Below the pieces are notes generated by a model. That model made no database searches. It was not told the origin of the DNA and saw only the letters and a program-made list of their open reading frames with translations. Made by a program: the position numbers and the translations under genes. From Acanthamoeba sp. SK_2022b (Eukaryota > Discosea > Longamoebia > Acanthamoebidae), in assembly GCA_027943245.1 (NCBI GenBank), contig JANDJZ010000792.1:1-15156 (forward strand): a stretch of 15,156 nt of DNA, in the 5' to 3' direction. Shown here piece after piece: positions 1-8,906 of the stretch. How positions within the stretch are numbered: position 1 is the first letter of the stretch; each line of letters begins with the position of its first letter.

Positions 1-506
1 CTCGTGCAACAGCTGGCGCAAGCCAAGGAGACGAGCGAGGGGCGCGACAAGGTGTGGAAGAAGCTGGCCGTCGAGGGCTACACGCTTCGATATGCCACTG
101 GCGGCGAGAGGAGGAAAACCTACGACGTGCTCGCGTTCGAGTGGCTCGAGGAGGACGTCAAGTACAGCGTCGACTTCCACATCCCATCCGACCAACATGG
201 TACTAACGACGACTACACGACTATGTAGACCGCAATTGTGCAAACAACTGAAACTGGCTCTTGTAATCAATAGGCGCCGAAGAAGAAAGAGCAGCGACGT
301 ACGAGCTCGAAGCGCTTGGAGCTCAAGCCGAGGAGCGCTTGCACGAGCTGAGGAGGCACTACGCGGCGTTCAGCGAGGCGGCCAAGGTGCACGACTTCCA
401 CGAGCGGATCTGGAGATACGCCGACTTTGTTGAGTTCGGCTCGCACAAGCTCGTGGAAGCCATCTGGCCCACGGGCAGCAGCCGCTTCGACTGCTTTGTG
501 GTCTAA
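1..506 (+). CDS. Unknown protein, 3' end of gene (partial)
   Basis: The window opens inside this gene, so its start is missing. Two exons are visible, 1-199 and 274-506. The intron 200-273 begins GTACTAAC and ends AATCAATAG, and splits a Gly codon (g|gc). The joined reading frame gives the last 143 residues and ends at TAA 504-506. The segment is charged and mostly helical in character, with runs such as AEEERAATYELEALGAQAEE that could form a short coiled coil, then a Phe/His/Trp-rich stretch (YADFVEFGSHKLVEAIWP) and the C-terminus RFDCFVV. I recognise no domain. Without splicing the first exon stops at TAG 226-228, and the second exon is open in the matching phase, which supports the intron. 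The gene ends about 180 bp before the next start codon on the same strand. Confidence 0.6.
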
Positions 507-688
507 GCACGCGCGCTGACCCGCAACGTGTAGCACGACCCACCAAGCTTTAGCGCCAAAAGCGAAGCAGCTGTTTCTAGCCGTTACGAGAACCCGGGAA
601 AAAACCGCGCGTGCGGGACAGGAATCAATTCTGATTCTCCGATTGTGCTTAAGATTAGATAAGATCCTGCCGTTCATCGCGTAGCACA

Positions 689-1597
689 ATGCCTAAGAGG
701 AAGAGGGAACAAGTGGTGCGCATCCAAAGACGCTGAAAGCGTCCTCCGCTCGCCGCGGCGAGTGATGTATAATTTCCATTCTAATTAGCTTTTCCGCCGG
801 CGTAGCTGGCCGAGATCTTTGAAGTCATCGCTCGCGATGCCCAGGAAATTAGTGGACTCCTCAAAACCCTGGGTGCCCCTCCCCACTGCATGCCCATCAA
901 GCTTTCATTTCGCCTTTTTGTGGCTGACCTGTAGTGTTTACACATCAGGCGGTACTGCCGGGGAGACTCCGAGAAAGAAGCCGTCCGGCTGGACGTCGAA
1001 GGAAATCGATGACTTTGAGACCGCCTTCAAGGAGCACGGCGCCGACCTCGACAAACTCGCTGAGGCCGTGCCAACTCGGACACGGTACCGAGTACACACG
1101 TGCTTGTGTGTACGCTACGCGGTCCTTGAGCTTTCGCTCACCCTTCCTCTCGCGCTGCACACAGGGGGCAGGTGGAGAAGAAGGTGAAGCTGTACCAGCT
1201 GGCCAACTCGGCTTCCAACGGTGAGGAGTCCCAGGCCTCGCAGGCCAAGGAAGCCAAGAAGGGCAAGAGCAAGGCCGCCGCGGCTTCTTCTACATCGACT
1301 GCCGAGGCCGACGAGGGCAAGAAGAGGAAGGCCCCCGAGACGCCCAAGAAGGAGACCACCACCAAGGGCAAGGCTGCCGAGGCCAAGACGAGCACCACGC
1401 CGACCTCCAGCAAGAAGTCGACTACCGCGACCACCAGCACCACGCCGACGGCCTCCAGCAAGAAGTCGTCGACCGCGACCACCAGCACCACGCCTTCTAC
1501 CAAGAAGGCCAAGACTGACGCCATGGAGGAGGAGACCGCCAAGCCCTCCACCCCAAAGAAGAAGAGGAAGAGCAAGGCGAGCGCTTCCCAAGAGTAA
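689..1597 (+). CDS. SANT/Myb-like domain protein with basic H1-like tail
   Basis: Four exons: 689-712, 806-872, 949-1084, 1165-1597 (219 aa, stop TAA 1595-1597). The start MPKRKREQ was chosen because it joins in phase to exon 2 (LAEIFEVIARDAQ) and gives one uninterrupted frame. Residues about 44-88 form a SANT/Myb-like three-helix unit: Trp45 opens it (GWTSKEIDDF), followed by HGADLDKLAEAVPTRT and a third helix GQVEKKVKLYQL. The second and third tryptophans of a classical Myb repeat are replaced by aliphatic or aromatic residues, as in many SANT domains. The rest is a Lys/Ala/Ser/Thr tail with imperfect repeats of TSTTPT-SSKKS-TAT, resembling a histone H1 tail. Basic clusters at both ends (PKRKRE near the N-terminus, PKKKRKSK near the C-terminus) look like nuclear localisation signals. 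A chromatin or DNA-binding role is inferred. The splice site between exons 1 and 2 is the weakest (donor GTGGTG). Confidence 0.7.
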
Positions 1598-2921
1598 AGC
1601 CTTTTGTAGCCGCTCGGATACGCAATTACAATTCTCAAGCCTTCCCTTGTAAGATCCCCCACGGCCTGGGCGGGCCTAGCACGTAGCACGAGCCGCTGAC
1701 CTCAGCGTCATGTTAAACGACATGAAACCATGAAAAGGCGAAGAAGGACAAGTCGGGTCGCAGAAGGAAAGCAGGCGAGATCTGCTGAACCTCTTTCAAT
1801 CGCTTTTGAGTCCAAAAGCCGCCGCCGCCGACCCACTCGCCACCGGTTGCCTCGTCGTCGCCACGCCCAGGCCTCCAACATGCAGAGTCCGATGGCCACG
1901 GGTCAGCGTGCCGGTAGGCAGCTCTAATGGCGTCTCATCTTTTGGTGGGGACTGAAGAACCGACCTTCGCATAGGCCAAGGCGGTGCCACGCCGGCCGTG
2001 CGGACACCTTCATGTGCAAGCCCGCCTTTGTGCACGCGTTCTCTCCCTCTTTGAAAAATGCGGAGTTTATTTTGCCTTTAAATGGTAACTCGCGCTAATG
2101 GCACTGTGGGGGAGCAAGGAGGAACCATCAACAAAGACTGGCCCAGTGCAGGCCCGCTTCGAGTTCTGTTGGGTATATATCCATGACCGACCCTGGCTGA
2201 GAGTCAACGAGGGGGAGAAACCGTGGACAAGGAACTCGAGCAGGCTTAGCTCTCTACAAGGGTTGGAGAGCCAAACGCTTGCTTGTCGGTTCTAACAATC
2301 GCAGGCTTCCTGCTTGTACCTCTCGTGTATGTATAAACTTGCTTTCAACGCGTATTGTTGTGATCTTCGGTTTTGGCGCAAGCGCAAGCGACAAGTAGGC
2401 GCCTGCGACAACTGTTTGTGCCTTGCCGAGGAGCTCGAGCCCAACCGGTCACAAGGTCACGCGACCTCTTCGAATCGCCTTGCTCGAGCCCAGTTTGCCT
2501 ATCCTTGCATATACCCGCTTGTAAAGATCTCTTTCGAAGAAGAAGAGCCCTCTCAAAAATATCTCGTCAAGAGTGACGCATGTCCGACCATCATCGTCGT
2601 CGACAGAGCCAGGAGCCGGCTGAGAAAAGAAGAAGAAGAAGAGGAGGAAGAGCCGACACACACGCGCAACACAAAGCCGCAAAAAAACCAAGAATTTATG
2701 AGGTTATGATCTCGATACTTTTTTTTTGCATTTTTAAATCTTCTCATTGGGCCACACACGGTTCGCACTTGCCTTTTTGGGCCGCCGCGGACTTTGACCG
2801 TTCGCGAGAGAAGGGACAGCGCGGCCAGCTTGGCCCTTTCTCTCTAACCTTCGTCCTACCACCAACAAAACCACTACTACTACTACAGCTCTACAAATCA
2901 CCACTCTCCTGTGACACGAAG
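1598..2921. other. Intergenic region, 1.3 kb, no convincing gene
   Basis: Short open frames occur on both strands, but none has recognisable sequence, good composition or splice partners. There is a GAA/GAG-rich stretch at about 2624-2660, a T-run at about 2718-2726 followed by TTTTTAAAT, and an inverted CCAAT box (ATTGG) near 2747. The last two could be promoter elements of the downstream secreted protein, whose start codon is about 175 bp further on. I see no tRNA-like T-loop or hairpin-plus-loop pattern. Confidence 0.45.
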
Positions 2922-4419
2922 ATGAAGCTACTCCATCAGCTGCTGGCCCTGTCGGCCATGCTGCTGGCGTCGACTCTTCTTGTCCTTCAGCTTTCCACCC
3001 CGACTACCGCTACCTACGCTGCTTCGTTCGACCAGGCAACCAACCCGTCCCACTACGAAGACTTCGACCAGGTGGGAGCGACTCCTGGTGGACTTTTCTT
3101 CTTCTGGTTCTTCGTCATCATCGTCGCGGCGGCCTTCCATGTCAAAGGCCATCACACTGTGACAGAACAACTCAATCGAACCGTACTCTCTCTCTCTCTT
3201 CATCTCCACGGGCAAGATTAGTTTGTTCAATTTCAAATTGAACCTAATCTTGCAAGTCGAGATTCGGGATTTTTGAGAAGATGAAGGCTAATTTGTTCTT
3301 TTTCTCTCTCTCAGCGGCTCCAGCAGCTCCGCGAGGCCAAAGAGAAGGCTGCCCTGCAGGAAAAGGTTCAACAGCTGTCGCAAGACTTGGATAGAACCAG
3401 ACAAGCGAGAACGGAACTCGAAGATGACCTCGCCTACGAACGCAAGGAAAACTATTGGCGCCAGCACGGTAGTGAACAATACATTTCCAAGCTTCGCAGC
3501 GAGGGCTACAACAACAAGAGGAAGGCCTACAACCTTAACAGAGAGCTGCAAACCAGCAAGGCCAGATGCCATCGGCTGGATGTGGAACGCAAGAGGGCCG
3601 AAAAGGCCCTCGACACCGCCCTTGTGGAAAGGCAACAACTCGCGGTCGCAAACGCGACGACCGCTGCCTACCACGCCGACGCCGTGGTCCCCAACACGCT
3701 CGTTGGCGTCGACGCTGCGGCGCCGGCCGCCGCCTGCTACGACGCCGTCACCGCTGACTCGAGGGCCCCCACTGTGCCCGTCACCGCTGAGCCCGTCACC
3801 GTCACCACAACCACCATCCTTGCTGCCGACGACGCCGCCGTGGTCCCCACCAACCTCGCCGTCGCCGCCGCCGCCGCCTCCGCCTCCGCCGACGGAGTAG
3901 TGACCCCCACCATCGTCGCCGCCGCCGACGCCGTGCCGCCCACCATCGTCGCCGCCGACCTCGCTGTGACCCCCGCCGCCGACACTGCTGCCCCCACTGA
4001 CGCCGTGACTCCATCGGGCGCCGCTCTCGCCCGCGCCGCCAACGATGCCATCCCCGCCGGCTCCGGCTGGCGGCGGTTTCTCCGTGTTCCCAGACTCGGG
4101 CGCCAGCAGCAGCAACCCGACGAGCCTGATACCAGGCTCGACAGCAACAACAACCACAACCACCACAACAACAGCGATGGTGACGAAAGCGAGGAGATAC
4201 CGCTGGTGCGCCGCGGAGGACATCGCAACCGCCGTGCCGACCCCACTCCTACTCCTAATCCTCCTTCTCCTCCTACATGGCTCCTCCTCCGACATGGAGT
4301 GGTGCCCACTACGACTACGACGACAACGACTACGACTACCACTCCTGCTCCTGCTGCTCCTTCTCCTTCAGGAGTGGTGCCCACTACGACTACGACTACG
4401 ACTACCACTAGGACTACGA

Positions 4420-4451
<32 letters not shown>

Positions 4452-4973
4452 TCTCCTTCTCCTTCTCCTTCGGCGCCAGTTGTAGCACCGGCCGGTGCGG
4501 CCACGGCCCCAGGCAAGCGATCGAGGAGCACGAGAGAGGAGCAGCGCGAGAGGCCAGCCTCTTCTTTGGATGGCAAGCGCCGACCGCACATGCAACGCAC
4601 CGAGCGCGTCAAGGACGTCGATACGGTCTACCGCGTGTCAAGGAAGCTCGGCGAGGTGTTCGTCAACGTGCGCCGCGTCATCGAAGACGTCATGTCGACC
4701 ACCAACCCGGCCGAGGCGGGCCTCTCTCAGCTCCACCTCGACCACAACTGCCGCGAGGCCAAGCGCTGGCTCGACCAGGCGGCCAAGCTCGAGACCAGGC
4801 TCAACAACATGCACATCGCCGTCCAGTGCGACCAAGTCGAAGATCAGGTGGCGCTCATTCGCATGCGCGTGCGAGCCATTAAGGACATGGAGCCGGCCTT
4901 CGGGCAGGCCTTGTCGCACGTGGCCCAGCTCACGGCCATGGCCGACGAGCTCTTCGGCTCCGGCAGCCTCTGA
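2922..4973 (+). CDS. Secreted coiled-coil protein with mucin-like Thr/Pro region
   Basis: Two exons, 2922-3071 and 3315-4973, phase 0, giving 602 residues and stop TGA 4971-4973. The start MKLLHQLLALSAMLL was preferred because it yields a classic signal peptide (hydrophobic core LLALSAMLLASTLLVLQL, possible cleavage near residues 28-34). Exon 2 opens with a charged coiled coil (RLQQLREAKEKAALQEKVQQ onward, about residues 51-165). An Ala/Val/Pro/Thr-rich stretch follows (about 163-289), then a basic/acidic linker, then two poly-Thr blocks each preceded by GVVP and followed by PAPAP/SPSPS (about 380-445), probably heavily O-glycosylated. The last 120 residues (about 481-598, RVKDVDTVYRVSRKLGEVF onward) look all-helical and match nothing I know. 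No membrane anchor is seen in the spliced product, so secretion or a cell-surface/cyst-wall role is inferred. The intron acceptor is CTCTCTCTCAG preceded by a good branch-like CTAAT. Confidence 0.7.
3072..3314 (+). other. Intron 1 of the secreted coiled-coil gene
   Basis: This intron is 243 bp, longer than any other resolved in the window. It starts GTGGGAGC and ends CTCTCTCAG. Its first 150 bp stay open in the upstream frame, with the stop TAG at 3219-3221, and encode a hydrophobic run (LFFFWFFVIIVAAAFHV). It also contains the long inverted repeat 3212-3253. Confidence 0.65.
3212..3253. repeat. Near-perfect inverted repeat inside intron
   Basis: Left arm GCAAGATTAG (3212-3221) and GTTCAATTT (3225-3233) pair with right arm AAATTGAAC (3235-3243) and CTAATCTTGC (3244-3253). 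All 19 bases on each side are complementary, interrupted only by a three-T bulge (3222-3224) and a single central C. In RNA this would be a strong hairpin between the donor and the branch region of the intron. The right arm contains a CTAAT that resembles a branch site. Confidence 0.85.
4299..4475 (+). repeat. Coding minisatellite encoding Thr-rich / Pro-Ala blocks
   Basis: Two imperfect copies of a unit of roughly 75-100 bp, each beginning GGAGTGGTGCCCACTACGAC, continuing with ACT/ACG codons (Thr) and ending in CCTGCTCCT (Pro-Ala) and CCTTCTCCTT (Pro-Ser) repeats. It lies in frame in the secreted coiled-coil gene, and copy number and length could vary between strains. Confidence 0.75.
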
Positions 4974-5101
4974 GCGGGCGCCTTCCTTCCACCCGACCCG
5001 ACCGACCTGACCAACCAACACGACAACAACGACGACAACGGGAGAGCAACGACGACGACGATAACGACGATAACGACGATGACGAAAACAACAACAACAA
5101 C

Positions 5102-5122
5102 GAGAGAGAGAGAGAGAGAGAG
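5102..5122. repeat. (GA)n microsatellite
   Basis: Uninterrupted GA dinucleotide tract just after an ACG/ACA trinucleotide-rich stretch. It sits just upstream of the possible ATG at 5125. Confidence 0.9.
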
Positions 5123-6042
5123 CAATGGGAGGCGTGTCAAGAGAGCCGAAGGAGGTAAGGCCGAGCCTCTTGGTCCCCAACTATTAATGCTTGATGCACC
5201 TCTCCGTGTTGTTGTTGCTCACTTGGTTCTCTCTCTTGGTTTCACGTGCGTGTTTACAGCCCCCGCGCGCGTGTGGAGCCCCAGCGCTGGCCCCCGAACT
5301 CTCGCGACCCACCCACCCACCCCCTCCCTCATCCCCCTCCCCTCTTACTCGTCACTCGTCAGCTCACCACCCCGCCTCTACCACCATTTGTCACCCAGTG
5401 CGCCTCCCCCCTCAGCAACCGGTCCCAAGACGCAGCTGGCCAGGAGCAGCACACCCACTCCCCGCCGCTGCCGCCGCGTGCGCATGTGGTCTGCAATCCC
5501 GATCTCGGTGGTCTCTCTCCACTCTCTGCTCTCTGCTCTCTCGACCGCAGCAGTCGCTTTTGCCGTTCCCCAGAAAAGCGAAGGCTCGGTCCTCACTCCT
5601 TACCAAAGACCACGAGAGAGAGAGAGAGGGAGTGAGTGGAGAGATCGCCGATCAGGTGCGTGGGCCATGTGTGCGTGCGTGTGGTGGCGCTGGTGGTGGA
5701 GGTGGTGACTCTTGTCCGTCAAGGCTGTCGAGGACTCTGTGGTTGTTTGTTGGGTGGGTTGTGCTCGCGCGGTGCGTGGTGAGTGGGGCGGTGGGGGAGC
5801 GTCGAGCGCGACGAGAAGAGGTGCGTGGTGCAGGTGAGGGAGAGGAGGTGTGCGCGTGTTGGGGGGTACGCTGAGAGCGAGGGCCAGAGGAGCGGGATCC
5901 GGACGCGTTGCGAACTAGGAGTGCATCCTCGACTCTCTCCCTTGCTAAGCCGACCCTCGCCGCCGAGAGAGTATACAGCAGTCGTCATCGAAGCAAGCCG
6001 AGTTGCCAAGTTTGTTGGTTCAGTTGGTTTGTTGGTCGTGTA

Positions 6043-6048
6043 AATAAA
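6043..6048 (+). promoter_or_regulatory. Polyadenylation signal AATAAA
   Basis: Canonical AATAAA followed by a T-rich stretch (CTCTTTTTCTTTC). It marks a probable 3' end of a plus-strand transcript about 260 bp before the start codon of the 17-exon membrane protein. The transcript it belongs to is not settled (see 4974-6309). Confidence 0.5.
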
Positions 6049-6309
6049 CCTCTTTTTCTTTCAACGACATCACCAGGATGAGGATCCTTGCATTTGAACG
6101 AGCAACAGTGGTCCAGCTGATCACCGTGGTTGACGCTCTCTGAACAATAAGTAATTTTAGGAAGGATCGGAACAGTTGGACAGTTAACTGATTGCGTGCC
6201 CGGAGACGCCAGTGCCAAGGAAACGCAGCATCCGCCAAGTCAAAGCACAGAACTGAGAAGCTTAATCACGTATTATACCTCTACCCAACCGACGACTACC
6301 GCCAAAGAT

Positions 6310-8875
6310 ATGGTGGACCACCGGCTGCTTGCCTCCTTCGTCGCGGCTCTTGCCGCCATGTCCGTCTCCTTCACTATCATTATAGACTGCCGAGTCGAGG
6401 GCACGCCTTTTCTCCTCCTTCTTTCCCTCCCCCCCCGTCGCGCAAAGAAAGAACGAAGCCACCTTCTCTTTCGTTCTTTTCTAAAAGTCGTTCATTTTTA
6501 CAACCACGGCGCACACAGGCGCGACTTGGACCGTGTGCGACTCTGGCTGCATTGAGACGAGCGTCTCAACCGCGTTGTCCAGCGCCTCCAACGGGGACCA
6601 CGTCGTGGTCTCGGCCGGCAACTACAGCGAGCCCTCCGTCTCCGTCTCTGCGGCGAACGTCACGCTAACGTACGCACGCATCGCCTGCACCATGCATCAC
6701 GTGGCGTGTTGTGTGCCTCGCCTCCTCAGCTGACGCCCCACCCCTGCGCAGGCTCACGGAAGACGTTGAAATCGAGGCCATCTCCGACACGTGGCTCTTT
6801 CTTATCGGGGCCAAGAAGTTCACCTTTGCCACGGGCGGCAAGCTGACCCTCACCGGCGGTACGCCGTTCCAGAGCCGCCAACGCGGTCACATATCACACA
6901 AAAATTAATTAAATTCTAAATATTTTAATTTTAAATATTACATAATTTATTTTTGCTTACGCCATAGGTTTTTTTTAATGTGTGGCGTGTGTTCTAGGTA
7001 TCACACTACTCAGCGACGCCCAGATGTTGCAGGAGGGCGACCTCGTCGTAGTCGCGCCTGACGGTGCGAGCGCTCTCTCCTCTCTCCCTCCCTCCAAGTC
7101 GTGTGTGGTTGGTTCGCGCGGGATATATCACGAGGTTGCAACTCAACGCCCACTGCGTGTGTTGTGGGGATAACGAGCTCAGTGTCCGGAGCGACCGGCA
7201 TCGCCGTGACAAACGGAACGTGGATTCAGTCCGGTAGCCTCGAGGTCGTGGTCACGCCCTCCAACTTCGACTACTCCATAACTGGTAGACCATCCTTACC
7301 CCCCCCCCTCTCCCTTTTTCCTTTCCTGTTTCTTCTGTCGGTCACCCCCTCCCCCCCAAAGCCTCGCAACACGAATGGCCACGGCCCGTCCGACTCACCC
7401 ACCCGATGTCGCTGTGGGGGGGGGGGGAATGCAGGCATGTCCGTGCAGGACGGCATGACCTGGAAGCAGACCGGCAACTTCACCCTGTCGATGGACGGCC
7501 CCTTCGTCACCGGTTGCGTGCCACTCTCCTGCGCTCAGCCAAGATCGCCTCTGGCCAGCGACCCTTGACCTTACCCCCCCCCTCCTTCCGGTCAACCTTT
7601 CAGGAATTCGGCTGGGCCAATGGCAACAGGACGCCCCGGTCGAGATATCCGCGGCCCAAGGCCAAGGTGAGTTTCCCCACATCTCACACGATTCATGACA
7701 CAGCCTCGGCCTGACCGATCTTTGCTCTCTCTCTCTCTCTCTCTCTTTGTCTCCACCCGAAGCCTTGGTGATGTCCGCGGGCGGCCAGTGGACGGGGAAT
7801 GCCGACGTGGACCTGACCTTGACCAACGACGCCAAGGGTAAGAGGAAGGGGGGGGGGGTTAACCACCACCGGTGGAGTGGCTCACGCCAGGCTGACGACG
7901 ATCTGTTGCATGCTCCAGGTCTGTCCATAAACGCCAACTCCACGTGGACACTAGCCAAGAATGCCACGTTCACTGGCAACGCGTCGTATTGCTCCACTGG
8001 CGACTCGTGCCTCGGTTCGTGTCCTGGCCCCTCCCCCCTCCATAAGATCAACCTCCGAACTCACATCTTCGCCCCCCCCCCCAATCTGCCCCCACCACTA
8101 CTCTCGTCAAGTCGTGGGCTGTGGGGGCGTTTGGCAGCAGAACGGCAACGCAGCGATCACCGTCTTGGAGGGCAAAGGTGCGGGCCACGAACGAGACAAG
8201 ACACATCTCCGAGAGGCGCTCACCCCCCCCCCCAATCGCACAATCGCATCACACAGGAGTGGTCATGGGTGCAACGGGCACGTGGTTGCAGAACGGAAAC
8301 ATCACGCTGGACGTGACCGCGATAGATTTTGCGTCGACAGGTGCCCCTTCATATCTTGTCGACCGCTCTGCCCTTGCCCTTCTCACTCCAAGTCCCCGCC
8401 ACACAGCGATCGATGGCAGCGTGAACGCCAACGGCAGCACCAGCATGACGTGGAGCCAGAACGGCGCCGTGTCACTCAACGCCACCGGCACTCTCACCAC
8501 TGGTTCGGAGTCCTCTCCCTCCCTCTCCATGGTCGACTCGAACATCAAGGCTGATCGTTGGGCCCTCCCCTCACAGGCATCACGTGTGGCACCACCTTCT
8601 TGTGGTATTCGAGCTCGCAGCCCACGGTCGCTCTCTTCCTCAACGCGCTCGGCATTGGTAGCCCGCCAGCCCAGTCCGCCAATCGGGACGGCTCATCTCG
8701 CTAACCTCCCCCCCCCCTCTTTGCAGGCCAGGGATGCACGCGATTGGCGTTCCCTTCGCCCACGCCCAAGTTCATCATCGCCAACTCGACCAACACGCAG
8801 TCCATGCCCAGCCTGCTGGTCAACCTCACCACCAACGTCGTCACGCTTCGCCCCAGGGGTAGGCCCGCTTTCTCG

Positions 8876-8906
<31 letters not shown>

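Larger units (their letters stand above)
4974..6309 (+). other. Low-complexity region with a possible unassigned transcript end
   Basis: This 1.3 kb between two plus-strand genes has strong transcript-like signals but poor coding sense. It holds ACG/ACA-rich DNA (about 5018-5101), a (GA)n tract (5102-5122), a convincing intron-like segment (donor GAG|GTAAGG near 5155, acceptor TTTACAG ending at 5259), CT-rich and GA-rich blocks (about 5510-5635), another donor-like CAG|GTGCGT at 5656, and an AATAAA at 6043-6048. A small gene starting at ATG 5125 (MGGVSREPKE) can be drawn, but its second exon translates to Pro/Ser/Arg-rich low-complexity sequence. It may instead be a spliced 3' UTR of the upstream gene or a non-coding RNA. 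I cannot decide from sequence alone. Confidence 0.35.

Noticed and set aside
1115..1689. Two antisense open frames rich in Gly/Leu or Val/Ala opposite the SANT-gene tail
   Set aside because: The composition is the complement of Lys/Ala/Thr codons in the real gene; there are no splice or domain signals.
1730..2295. Small plus-strand open frames (65 codons each) in the gap after the SANT gene
   Set aside because: The composition is Arg-rich or featureless, with no splice partners, no recognisable motif and poor start context.
2580..2921. In-frame N-terminal extension of the secreted protein starting at ATG 2580
   Set aside because: The extension is Arg/Lys-rich then T-run encoded and would bury the signal peptide; the ATG at 2922 gives a textbook secretory start.
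3288..4612. Long antisense open frames (335 and 291 codons) rich in Val, Gly and Ala
   Set aside because: They are mirror images of the Thr/Ala/Pro triplet repeats on the coding strand, have no recognisable domain, and overlap a gene with a signal peptide and consistent splicing.
6998..8657. Regularly spaced short units resembling a CRISPR array
   Set aside because: The units are protein-level repeats in exons separated by GT-AG introns; there is no conserved DNA repeat.
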